A stretch of 64,000 bases of DNA from Curvularia sp. ZM96 (lineage: Eukaryota > Ascomycota > Dothideomycetes > Pleosporales > Pleosporaceae): NCBI GenBank assembly GCA_022457065.1, contig JAJGBQ010000004.1:1364001-1428000 (forward strand), given 5' to 3'. Under the pieces are notes generated by a model, which was given only the letters and a program-made list of their open reading frames with translations, was not told the DNA's origin and made no database searches. How positions within the stretch are numbered: the stretch's first letter is position 1; each line of letters opens with the position of its first letter. This document shows positions 33,361 to 45,308 of this stretch, in pieces. The translations under genes were made by a program, and so were the position numbers.

Positions 33361-33830
33361 TATATCGTTTAAGTTATTTAGAATTAATTAAATAAACTAG
33401 AGTATTGCGTCTATCTAAGCTATACTCTTCTCGCTCTATAACTTAGCCTTAAAGTTCTTCTACGCGATAGCCTCTACAACGTCGTTTATATTATACCTAA
33501 GCTATAAGAAAGTATTAGAACTAGGCTATATTCTCTTATTCTAGATTAACTAGTAACTAAGCTTATAGATCTTCTACGCTTCTTATTAATTAATAAGTGT
33601 AATATTCTGGTTTTATAACTATATCTTATCTACCTCTAAGTCTTAGTATAGACGTATATTCTAGTTAGTAAGTATAGTAAATTTAAGAAAGTCTAGCTAC
33701 TAGAAAAGCTACTATTATAGCTCTATATAAACGTAATCTACTAGTAGACTATAGTAGATAGGTCTAGCTTATCTAGAGATACTAATAGAGATTATTTATT
33801 ATTATAATTAGTTTAGAGACATAGCTAGTA

Positions 33831-35679
33831 ACGTATTCCACCACCGAGAGTGCCACCCCACCGAGTGTGCCACTTTTTCTTGGCATCGCGAACTTTATAT
33901 ACAAAAACTTGAATTACTCTACACTAGCTATAGATGCTTTGTACGACTTACTTATATCTAAAAGAGAATCTTCTTCTACATCTTTTTAGCACGTACGAGA
34001 GTTATAGCCTATTCTCCTACATATTCTATAGCGCCATTAACCTAGTAAGGCTCTTTCTTGACTACCCTTACCCCGCGCCTTCTTTAATGTCGTACGACTA
34101 GTAGAACTATTTTTAGCTACTTGCGATACCCCTATACTAAAGTCTAGTGTCCTACCTATCTAAATTCGCTTTCTTTTACGCCCCTGGCGCTTTATTACTA
34201 CTACTAATTACTCTTTAAGCTCTCGTACGCGGGCCTTTATAAGCATATTCTTATATAGTATCTTCTTAGCCCCTTTAATAAGCTTTAAAAAGTCTTCTTA
34301 TATAGTAGTTAGCGATCGTACGATAGAGTCCTTTACAAGCTTTAATTATAACCTAAATTTATACGAGTTACTTAGTATTCTTAACGTCTAGGGTATTTCT
34401 AGCTAAGCTTCTTATAGTAGGGTTTAAAGACGTACGTTAAGGCGATTAATGACTCTCTGCGCGTCGATAGAGACTAGCCCTGCTATCTTAAAGGCCTTCT
34501 TATAGTTATTAGACGTAAATACGTTAAAAAACGCGTCTTAAAAGGCTAGAAGGAAGCGCTCCTTATTAATATACTAGACGTAGTGGCGTGCTAAGTCTCG
34601 TACGCGTTAAGAGTACTTCTGCTTAAGAGGCGAAAAGTAGATAACGTTAAGTAGCTAGAGTATATACGATAAATAAGTAGGCATATAGAGGGTAAGGATC
34701 TTTCGTACGAGGTAGTAATTCTTAAATTCTTAGTTAAGGTGGCTCTTATAGCTATTAAGAATAAGTAGTCTATATAACCCTACCTAACGCGTCTTTGTAT
34801 AGTTATTAAAGTACTTTAACCACGCTAGACTAAGCTTATTATTCGTCTAGCTATTCTCTAATACTAAGAGCTTCTAATCGTACAGTATACCTACTTCTTC
34901 GTACTAAGTAGAGATATAGACGCGTCCCTTGTAGATAATAAATAGCGGGGTAGCGTATTCTACAGCGTAGATACTCTAAATAACTATAATCTACTCGCGA
35001 TTGCCTAGCTACGTAAGAGTAGGCCTCGTACGACGCTCTACGCCTGTAACTACCTTTATTAAGCTAATTACGCCCATCTAAAAGCTAGTTTTATTAAAGT
35101 TATAGATATCGTCTAAATAAACTCTATACTTCTTAATTGTCTCTCGTACGAGCTTGAACTACGCGTTAATAATCTCTAGATCCTCTTGCTAAGTTCTCTA
35201 ACGATTCTTTGTCTAATTAAAAGCTATTTTAAGCTCTTCTGTACGCGATATAAATCGCTCTGTCTAGTTCTTGCTAATAGGTATCGCGTCTCGTATAGCT
35301 AATAGTTTATTAGCTATATCTAATACCTCACACAGCCTAGGGGCGAATTCTCGCGAGTCTAGGTCAAGAATGTATCGTACGATAGTTTGCTCTTCAGACT
35401 TAGTTAGCTTCTAGCAGTTTAGCTGCGTTGTAGGTTGAAAGGTGATTCCTTAAAGCCGCCGAGAGATCTACTAATGATAGACGTTATAGGCTACTATAGC
35501 GCGTTGAATACTCTTAAACTAGCCTGTACGATAGGCCTGAATAGCTAGACTAAGCCTACTTTCTTGCTAAGTAAATATCACGTTCTGTTGTTAAGGCATT
35601 GTTTGTCGTACATGAAGTTCGCGATACTAAGAAAAAGTGGCACACTTGGTGGGGTGGCACTCTCGGTGGTGGAATACGT
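33831..35679 (-). mobile_element. Family B pogo/Fot1-like transposon, copy B1 (1849 bp)
   Basis: It has inverted ends ACGTATTCCAC followed by tandem 17-bp units CACCGAGAGTGCCACCC and CACCGAGTGTGCCACTT, with TA duplications at 33829-33830 and 35680-35681. Minus-strand frames contain RIP-broken transposase words such as IYFSPLKQKYS, the equivalent of FSPLKRKYG in family A. The family B sequence is otherwise clearly different from family A. Confidence 0.85.
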
Positions 35680-36341
35680 TATATAAAAGTTAGAGAAGTA
35701 AGAAATAGATAAAAATTAGTAAGAAAGAGATAGATATTAGTAAGAAAGAGATAGAAATTACTTATAGGGTAATGTCGATAAGCGCTACCAAGCTAGAGAT
35801 TAAGTTCAAATAATAGTAGAAGAGTAGAGTATTTATAAGTAGATACGCTATCTTAAGTACTTATAACTATAGTTTGTAGATTTTAGAGTTTTCTATATAC
35901 TTCTTATTACTATAGTTTATATCTTTCTACCTATTATAAGTCTTTATTATAACTATAGCTTAATAAGTTTAGAGTTTTCTACTTATTATTAGCTATCTAA
36001 TAGATTTCTATTTATTAGAGTTTATTATTATTCTATAGTTAGGGATCTATCTAGATCTATATCTTAGATTTAATACGTAAAGCTAAAGCTCTAAGACTTA
36101 AAACTTATATAAGACTAGAGTCTTAGTATCTAAGGTCTTATAAGACGTAGAGCTAGAAGTACTAGAGCTCGAGATATCGCGTTTGAATTTTTACTTTAAT
36201 AAAACTATTTTTTAATCTTTAATCTTTAATCTTTAGTAGGCTAAGGGGCGGCCTACTGTTTTTTGTAATACTTTTTAATAGGCTAATTGCTATAGGCGAG
36301 CTATTAGTTAAAAAATAAAAAAGAAATACATTCATTAAATA

Positions 36342-38196
36342 ACGTGTTCCACGGGCGAGCGCCGCACACGGGCGAGCGCCGCACCCCACCAAACTTGCAC
36401 ACCTCTCCTATCTTATCATACAATGGCTCAACGCAGCGCTACTATATTAGCTTCAAATAAATTAGATATCTAGCTTGCTATCTTCTTAATTAATTCTAAC
36501 TAAATTCTAAGCAATTAGAGTGCTGCTGCTATCTATAGCGTGTCTGAACGAACGATCCGCCGCCGACGCGCTAGTGTCCCTGCGCGACGCGATTGCTAAC
36601 CTAACTTAAAGAAACTAATCTAGCTAGAAGAAGAGGTGATTGTGAGCTACATACTTAATCTAGATTAGCGTGGATTCGCGCCTACGTATATAGCCGTGCG
36701 CGATATAGCCGATAGGCTATTAGCTACGCGTGGTGGAGGACGCGTTAGAGTTAACTAGCCGTCTACCTTCGTCAAACGTACAGACAGTCTTACGACGCGT
36801 TTTAATTAGACATACGATAGGCAAAGAGCTCTATGTGAAGATCTAGTCTTAATTAAGAGTTAGTTTAAGCTTATAGAGCAGACTAAGGCTAAGTACGGCA
36901 TCTATAACAAGAACGTCTACAACTTTGACAAAGCTAGCTTCTTAATAGGCAAGATTACTACTTAGCTTATCGTTATAGCATTAGAGAGAAGAGGCTAGTT
37001 AAAGACTATTTAGCTAGGTGGCCGAGAGTAGGTGACGTTTATCGCTAGGATTAACGCAGCTAGTTAGACTATCCCGCCGTTTCTTATCTTTACTAGCTAG
37101 CATCACCTATCTACCTAGTACGAGGAGGCAGAGATCCCACGCGACTAGGCGATTGTAGTTAGCGATAATAGCTAGACGACTAATAAGCTAGAAGTTAAGT
37201 AGCTAAAGCACTTTATCAAGTATACAGATAGTAAGGTAGTTAGAGCACGTCGCCTGCTTATTCTTAACGGCCATAAGAGTCATAACTCTCTTACGTTTTA
37301 GGAGCTCTATAAGAAGAACAATATCTACACGCTCTATATGCCGCCTTACTCGTCTTACTTACTTCAGCCTCTTAATATAGGCTACTTCTCGCCATTAAAG
37401 CGCGCGTATAGCCGTGAGGTAGAGAGCCTAATACGCAACTATATTAACTATATTACTAAGCTCGAGTTTCTGCTAGCGTTTAAGGCAGCCTTTAATTAAT
37501 CCTTTACGTTAGCTAATATCTGCTTAGCTTTTCAAGGCGCAGGCCTTATTCCTCTTTAACAAGACGCTATTCTTTCAAAGCTTAATGTACAGCTGCGTAC
37601 GCCTACTCCGCTAGCTATTCTAGCAGAAGCTCTCTAGTAGGCTCGTACACTAAGCAACGTACGCGAGCTTGAAGCTTAATTAACACTAATACGTAATCGC
37701 GTTTAGCGGCATTAGGGCTCGTCGCTAGCTTTAATTATCGCGGCAATTAACTAGCTTAAGAAGGGCGCTAAGGTTATAATGCTCTCGGCTAAGCTAATGC
37801 GCGATCGGATCGCTAGCCTTAAAAGAGCTAATATAGTAGTATTAGAGCGTAGACGGCGTAAGAAGAAGCGGATATAGAAGCACGGAGTTCTTACAAAGGG
37901 AGCTAGAGAGGATATACTCGCTTAACGCGAGGCTAATAAGCAGATTGCTTGTAAGGAGCGTTAGGGTAGAGAGTGATCAGGTATTAGTCGCTAGGCTCTA
38001 ACGCGCTATAGTAAGTGTAAAGAGACTGGCTATAACTCGCGTATATGTAAGAAAGATACTCTAGATAGTAACTAATCTACTATCTTAATATCTATTAAAA
38101 TTATCTATATGTGGTGGAGCTACACACTTATAGAGTTGTGCAAGTTTAGTGGGGTGCGGCGCTCGCCCGTGTGCGGCGCTCGCCCGTGGAACACGT
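36342..38196 (+). mobile_element. Family C pogo/Fot1-like transposon, copy C1 (1855 bp)
   Basis: It has inverted ends ACGTGTTC followed by two identical 17-bp units CACGGGCGAGCGCCGCA and then CCCCACC; TA is duplicated at 36340-36341 and 38197-38198. The transposase is on the plus strand, starting about 36,423 (MAQRSATILASNKLDI) and broken by TAG/TAA only. It shows LEEEVIVSYIL, an HTH-like N-terminal region, LLILNGHKSHNSLTF with Asp replaced by Asn at the catalytic position, and PPYSSYLLQPLNIGYFSPLK. The tail has Lys/Arg-rich and Cys residues. Confidence 0.85.
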
Positions 38197-38218
38197 TATC
38201 TTAATAACTTTTATATTA

Positions 38219-38290
38219 ACGTGGTTCACAAGCGAATGGCTCACCCAAGCGAATGGCTCACGCCCCACTAGCGCGCTGACGTCGACACTA
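38219..38290 (-). mobile_element. Family A transposon fragment, copy A3 (one end only)
   Basis: It starts ACGTGGTTCA after a TA and has two units with the core word ATGGCTC (CAAGCGAATGGCTCACC). It is cut after 72 bp by the Gypsy LTR at 38291. The rest of the copy is not found beyond the Gypsy element, so it was deleted or lost in a rearrangement. Strand is assigned by similarity to the complete copies, whose corresponding end is the transposase 3' end. Confidence 0.75.
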
Positions 38291-38716
38291 TGTTACGAAC
38301 CTGAAGGAAGGAGGCACGGCGGTTAAGTTAAGGAACATCGACGCCCAGTCGATGGAGCCATATGTAACGCGGGGGTCAGTGTCACGTGACTCCCTCGGAC
38401 CTCTATACACGAGGAAGGGTCTTGGCAGACTTCTTGTATATAAGCTATAGAGGAAAGCTCCTCGTACATTAGCTACTAAGTAATTCTCGGACTCCTCTAA
38501 CTAAGAGTTACGAGCATTACAAGTATATAGGAATAGGCATTAGGCCCTTATAGCTCGATATGTTTAACTTAAGTTACGAGTATAAGTATCTATAATATAA
38601 TAGTTACTTGTAGAGACACTATTTATATTATCTTATTGCTTTATCCGCGAAAACTAACCTTAGAGTCTTAACACTAGAAGTCTTATATTACTTCTACTTA
38701 AGATCTACTCTTAATA
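38291..38716 (+). repeat. Gypsy left LTR (426 bp)
   Basis: Begins TGTTACGAACCTG and ends CTCTTAATA (CTCTTAACA in the right LTR). It contains CACGTGACT and a TATATAAG word (about 38,446). The last ~190 bp match the right LTR; the first ~235 bp do not. Confidence 0.85.
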
Positions 38717-41700
38717 CTTTAAACACCCTCACGATAAGCGACATTGCTATGAACACCCTAGACGCTTCCTAGGCTAGAGAATCCGCCAACCTTAGTAACA
38801 AGCCTAACTTATACTATAGCAACCGTAATAAGCTTAAAGCTTAGCTTCTCTAGGTCGACTATTACTTCTATCTCTAGGGAGATAGGATCGACGACGACAA
38901 CAAGGTCGTCTTGGCCTCCACGTACCTTCGAGGTGACGCAGAGAAATAGGCTAACCCTATTATCTAACGCTATATAGACGAATCTATTAAAGACACTAAT
39001 AATACTACCCTAGTCGAAGACTAGGACGTCTTTAAAACTAAAATGTGATAAAACTTCTTACTATTTAAAGAATTAGTAGTCGCGGAATAAAAGATTTAGA
39101 CTCTATAATAGACTAGGCCTACTACTAACTATACGACCCTATTCTAATAGTACGCCACGAGAATTAACTAGAACGATAACGCTCTTATACGCATGTATAA
39201 GTAAGGTCTTAAACCCTCTATGCGTAGGGAACTTATAAGGACTAGAACCTTAATTACTAATTTAGAGAAACTTATAACTAAAGCCGTAAGATTAGATAAT
39301 AAACTTTACGAACTCGTACTAGAAGAACGACTATTTACAAAGAGAACGCGCAACTAAAGAAGCTTAAACGATTAGCCTTGACAAAACTAATACTAACGTT
39401 TATAGCCTAACACGGGAAAATAATAAAACTATACTTCTAGGACTCTAGGAGCCTACTATAGATTTAGTATAGAACTAATACATCTCGACAATCTTAATAA
39501 AGATAAAGAGCTAGAAAGGAATAACAAGGAACGATCTAAGAAGACGTTTAACTACTATAAGTATAGCAAGGAAGGCTATATAGCACGAGATTGCTAAAGT
39601 ATAGATACGAATAAGATTAAGCGATAGCTTAATATAATATAAAGAAAGTTAGAACTTAATAATAATAAAAAATAGAATATTATTACCTAACTAACGCTAA
39701 CCGCACCCGACAGGGAAGAAGAACTTCTTAAGAGATTTAAAGACATTACTCTCACAGCTCTAGAAGCATCTAATAAGGATAACGAACCTCTAAGCGATAA
39801 GAAATACGAGACACCTAAGAAAAAAGAATCTCAGACGTCTAAGACAAAGTACGAAAAAATAGCTAGCTTTAAGAAGAAGCATCGACTAGCCACACTAGCA
39901 CGATTGCCTAGCTAAGATAATATCTATTATGTGGAAACTTAGATTTAGAAGCTAAACGAAATACTCGGACAAGAATACTATACTTACGACTATACGCAAC
40001 TAGGAATACTACTCCTAATATACTATAACTTATAGCATCTCCGCTCTAAGATTAACTTCTACGAGATTAAAACTACGCAAAGTCTACCTAACTACGTACA
40101 CATCTCCGCCAACATTTAGAGACTACAAGAGAGAACGCACTAATGCAACGAATAGTACTAATAACCCTACTAGCAAGAAAAGACGGATATACTATAATAG
40201 GTATAGAAGGTATAAGAAGCTTAGACTAACGACAATATATACTAAATTAGTTAATATTAGTATAACGCGAATAACCTATAATATAGCAGGTTGCACTAGA
40301 CTACATGCACTACCGAGTTCTATCTAAAACACTAGAACGCTAAATAGAACGAAGAATAGAAACCTAAGAAGGTTTAAGAAGAACCTAGATGTAAATAGAA
40401 TTAGTACGAATGTAATAACGATCTATATACTAAACACCTATAGAAGAAAAAGGAAACGATTTATTTCCTAGAATACGAAGACGTAGTAGACGTCGTCTAT
40501 ATATAGATTACATATAAAAACGAAGACAGCACTACTAGAGAGTGTAACTAACCGTATTAGCAAACATACCTAAGCAATAAGTGCGATAAGCACTAAGACG
40601 CTAAAGAATATTATAGCTACGAAGAACTATAGTCTTTTTTAGGCTAGCGACGAGAGAACGCGGCCTCTCTAGGGAAATTAACTTAGTAAACTCTCTAGGA
40701 TTAATTAAGCTTACAGTAAAGCTTAACAGAATATAGATACAGGCACTAGTAGATTTAGAAGTACAGGATAACTATGTTTTAGCGCGCGTAGCCTAGAAAG
40801 TAGGCCTTTCGTAGCTATAGAAATAGCATCTATATCTACTATATATTACTACTAGCGAGTTAATACTAAAAGGAAACGAGATAATATATAAGGTTAAACA
40901 AGTAACGCTCAGCATCTAAGAGTATAAGAAGGAAATTAACCTAGACGTTCTTAGACTAGCTATCTACGATATTATATTAGAACTCCTATAGCTAAAGAAA
41001 TATAACCTACGGATTAACTAGAAGTTAAAGGTGTTTTAATTTAAGTACTATAGACTAGGCGCAACTATAAGCTAGTCTCGATATTAGTAGAGTTTAATAG
41101 TAGATAAGAGTAATATTACTAAGTAGTATAATAACGTAGAAAGAGAAGCGTACTCGAAAGGTAGTTCTCTTAATAGGAAGCTAAACCTAGTAGATACCGA
41201 CACTAGGCTAACGGATTACGAAGCTAGAGGTAAATAGGAGAAGAGCGCAACTCTAGAGATTCCTAAATAATATAGAAGATTTAAATATCTATTTTAGAAA
41301 GTAGTAGACGAATAAGCGTTACTAAAGTATTAACTCTAGGATCACGAGATAGTCTTACAGAAAAGAAAGCAACTAACTTTTAGCCTAATTTATTAACAAT
41401 TAGAACGAGAACTTATAGTACTACAAGAGTACCTAGATAAGTCACTAGCTAAAAACTACATACGACTATTAATATCTCTAGCAGAATATCTAGTTATATT
41501 CGTACTAAAGAAGGATAGAATAGATTAACTATGCGTCGACTATAGAAAACTAAACAATATTACGGTTAAGAATCGATACCTACTACTAAATATTAAAGAA
41601 CTTTAGAATCGATTGTCTCGAGCAAAGATCTTCATAGTATTAGATCTAAGAGATAGATACTACCTTATTAGAATTAAGAAAGATAAAGAATAGAAAACGG

Positions 41701-44700
41701 CTTTTTAAATATAATATAGACACTACGAATACATAGTCATGCCGTTCGGGCTTATAAACGCCCTAGCCACATTTTAAGCACTTATTAATAACGTACTTAG
41801 ACCTTATTTAGATATATTCGTTATCGCCTATCTAGATAATATTCTAATCTACTTAGAGAAGGAGAAGGACTATACTAGACACGTTATAAAAGTACTTTAA
41901 GCTCTTAACGACTATAGCCTTCGACTTAAGCTAAAGAAGTGTGAATTTTATAAGACTAAGGTTAACTTTCTAGGCTACGTAGTAGGGATAAATAGAGTAT
42001 AAATAAGCGAAGAAAAGATTAAAGTTATTAAGAACTAGCTAACACTAAAGAACGTCATAGATATTTAATTATTTCTTAGATTCGTAAACTTTAACTAAGA
42101 ATTTATTAAGGATTACTTAAAGATCGCGATACTAATAACGCGACTTACACGAAAAGATACCCTATAGAACTAGAATAAAAAGACTAATAATACCTTTAAG
42201 ACACTTAAGAAAGTATATATTACGCCACTATACTTTAGAATATTCGTTTTAGAAGTACTACTAAAATTCGAAACCGACGCATCGGACTTAGTCTTAGGAG
42301 GCTACGCTAGCATCTATATTAATAGCAAATAGCACCTAATAGTATATTACTTAAGAAAGTTCTTAGGACTAGAAGAACGATACGATATACACAATAAGGA
42401 ACTACTTGCGATAGTTACTTACCTAAAATATTAGAGAGTATACGTAGAAAGCTACTTAGAACTTACTGTCTACATAGATTACAAGAATTTAGTATACTTT
42501 ACTACTACTAAACCTCTTAACTAACGCTAGACCTAATAGGCTAAGCTACTAGGATAATATAAGTTCAAGATAGTATACATACTAGAAAAAGAAAATAGTA
42601 GAGTAGACGCTCTTAGCTAAAGACTAGATATCGTAGGAACTAAAGAAGTTATTAACACCGCGATACTTAAGCAGAACGAAGATAGATCTCTAGAACTAGC
42701 TAGAACTATTAATAGAATACTTAAAATTAGGAACGATATACCTAAAGACTAGTAAGAAGAAATTATTCGACAACACCACGACGACCTAGTATATAGACAC
42801 TCTAGAATCGCTAGAATAATAGAACTAATTCGACAAAACTACGAATTTAGCAAAATAAAGAATAAAGTTACAATCTTTATCGCTAAATACAAATAATGCT
42901 AGAAGAATAAGTATAGCACTTATACACTATATAGAGAAATATAAGCTTAAGAACTACTAGATGTACCTTAGATAGATACCTCTATAGACTTTGTAATAGG
43001 ACTACTAGTCTTAAAGGACCCTATAACTAATATTAGCTACGACGTAATCTTAGTTATAGTAGATAGGTTCACTAAATACGTAGTATATATCGCATTTAGG
43101 AAGAATTACAATATAGAATAACTCGCATATATATTCTACGACAGAATTACGAGAAACTATAGAATACTAAAGTTAATTACTAGTAATAGAGATAAGCTCT
43201 TTACGTTAAACTTTTAGACAACCTTAATAGCAATAATAGAAACGAAAAGAAAGCTATCTATAGCTTACTATCTAGAAACTAATAGATAAATAGAAAGAAT
43301 AAATAGAACTATAAAAATATACCTACGCATCTATACTAACTACTAGTAGAATAATTAGGTATAACTATTACTAATAGCATAACTAGCGTATAATAATAAA
43401 ATATTAGAATCTATAGAATAAACACTATTTTACGTAAACTATAGAAGATACCTAAATCTCTTTACTAGGACTTTACTAAGTATAAAAATAGAAGTAGCTA
43501 TTATAATAGCTAAAGAACTAAAGAAAATACACGAATAACTACGAGAATTACTTAAAAAGGTATAACGCTAGAGCATTTTATATGTTAATTAAAAAAGAAA
43601 AATTGCACCTTAGCTAAAGAGGGGGGATAAAGTATACCTACTTACGAAGAACCTTCGAATAAAATAACTAAGTAAAGTACTAGACAACGTTAAGGTTAGA
43701 CTATTTTTAATTTCGAAATAAAACAGACTAGTAACTTATATATTAGATCTACTACTAGACGCTAAGATACACCTAAGATTCTATATTAAACTATTAGAAC
43801 TAGCAGACCCTAAAACGCTATTACAAGAAACATTTCACTACGAGATAGAAGAAAACGACGAATACGACGTAGAAGACCTCTAAGGATATAGAGAGACTAG
43901 AAGAAACGATTTCCGAGACGACGACTTCTATTAGGAATAGCTAGTTAAATAGAAGGGATACCTAGAATTAGAAAACACATAGGAACCTAAAGCTAACCTA
44001 CAAAATTGTTAGTAACTACTAAAGAAATACTAAAAATAAAATAATATCTACTACTACACTAGAAGAGTAAAACTAATAAAAGGAAAACCTGACGAAGTAA
44101 GGTTCTACAATAAACCTACAACATCGCAAAAGGGAAAATATACTATTAAGAAGAAGAAATAGGCGCATTACTAACATTACTAACGCCGAGAGAACTCAAG
44201 TCTAAAGGCTCCTAGTAGTCTAAAGGGAAACCTTTAAAGGTACCCTAAGTACTAGGCGACAAGTTAATAGAAGGATTAGACCCGCTAAACTCTATAACGT
44301 CTTCGCGCTCTAACTTCTCAAGCTCTCGACTCTCTATAGCAATCGCCTTCTTAGCGCGCTTCTCTAATAAATCTATTTGTAACTGTAACCGCTGCTCCTG
44401 GGCACGATGGACTCGCAACTCGTCTAACGCCTTCTCGTGAAGACGAATCGTAGCATCCTGCGCCTCACGACTCTCTTTTATCTAGCTTTCTAGCTTCTCC
44501 TTCTTAGTAGCTAGACGCTGGAACTCCGACTTAGTAACACGGACGTTATACTATTGACCACGACGAACACACTCGCTACATTTTCCAGAACGAACGTGCA
44601 CCTTACACACCTACTTATTCTTTTCGCACGTAGTGTACTTCTATACTATAATAGTTCTAAAGGAATTGATAAATTTAGCAAGATTTTAACGACGAACGGT

Positions 44701-44883
44701 GCTAGATAAAGGTTGTTGTTTAGGCATAATAGACAGCAGGCAATAACGCCTATAATGTGGAAACCTAGTCGGTTATAGCGTGCTACCAAGACCCCGCCTA
44801 ACACGCTAACCCTAAATACGCCTCCCGAACAACAAACCCTAAGGCTCTAGGTTCAAGGACGAACTAATAGAAGAGGAGGATGG
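38717..44883 (+). mobile_element. Gypsy (chromovirus-type) retrotransposon internal region, RIP-mutated
   Basis: The plus-strand frames are read through RIP-type stops. Gag starts about 38,751 (MNTLDAS) and carries a degraded CCHC knuckle near 39,560-39,600 (YSKEGYIARDC). The protease word ALVDLEVQDNYVLA lies near 40,745. The reverse transcriptase spans about 41.4-42.1 kb, with VMPFGLINALATF and the active-site AYLDNILIYLEKEKDYTRH. RNase H lies near 42.26-42.63 kb (FETDASDLVLGGYA and RVDALS). The integrase spans about 42.77-43.6 kb, with DFVIGLLVLKDPI and VDRFTKYV. A chromodomain-like end is at about 43,850-44,010 (LVK*KGYLELENT*EPKANLQ). The gene order PR-RT-RH-IN-chromodomain defines a Gypsy chromovirus. 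All frames are broken; the copy is dead. Confidence 0.9.
44146..44727 (-). pseudogene. Antisense accessory ORF of the Gypsy element: Cys-rich plus coiled-coil protein, RIP-broken
   Basis: On the minus strand, between the pol 3' end and the right LTR, a single register of 194 codons runs from ATG (44727) to TAA (44146-44148). It starts MPKQQPLSSTVRR and contains a Cys-rich block (KYTTCEKNK, VCKVHVRSGKCSECVRRGQ) followed by a long heptad-like, Lys/Glu/Arg-rich helix (KSEFQRLATKKEKLES, ALDELRVHRAQEQRLQLQID). It is interrupted only by TAA/TAG codons that each fit one C-to-T change of CAA or CAG. The regularity shows that the register was once protein-coding. I do not recognise a characterised family; the Cys pattern suggests zinc binding. 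Function is unknown. Confidence 0.6.
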
Positions 44884-45308
44884 TGTTACGATCCCTAAAA
44901 ACGCTAATATAAAGTGGACCCGTAAGCAGTTTAAAGAATCGCGACTACGCCGTAACTCTCCTAGGACCACGCCGCACATCACGTGACTTGATTAGTGATT
45001 AGTAGCTCTTGGCGCTACTAAGTAACTAAGCACTCTATAGGAATATGCACGATGCTTAGTTGATTAGTAGTTTCTGGCGGAACTAAGCAACTAAGCAACT
45101 TGCATTAAGTAGAAGTATATAGGATTAGGCATTAAGCTCTTATAGCTTAATGTGTTTAACTTAAGTTACGAGTACAAGTATCTATAATATAATAGTTACT
45201 TGTAGAGACACTGTTTATATCACCCTATTGCTTTATCCGCGAAAACTAACCTTAGAGTCTTGACACTAGAAGTCTTATAATACTTCCACTTAAGATCCAC
45301 TCTTAACA
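44884..45308 (+). repeat. Gypsy right LTR (425 bp)
   Basis: Begins TGTTACGATCCCTA and ends CTCTTAACA. The first ~235 bp are unrelated to the left LTR but match the RIP-mutated fragment at 29783-29989; the last ~190 bp match the left LTR closely. No 5-bp duplication is found outside the two LTRs. Confidence 0.85.

Larger units (their letters stand above)
31292..36333 (+). mobile_element. Full-length R1 retroposon split by family A and family B transposons
   Basis: R1 segments are 31292-31511, 33361-33828 and 35682-36333, joining perfectly at TA dinucleotides when the two insertions are taken out; the net length is about 1.34 kb. It starts GGCTCTGGCCTTTTGCGAAC, passes a TATATC-rich stretch, then a coding-like region with hydrophilic, Gln/Arg-rich reading frames, and ends in AAAAAATAAAAAAGAAAT. 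This is the least mutated R1 start. I recognise no reverse transcriptase or transposase in it. Confidence 0.65.
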
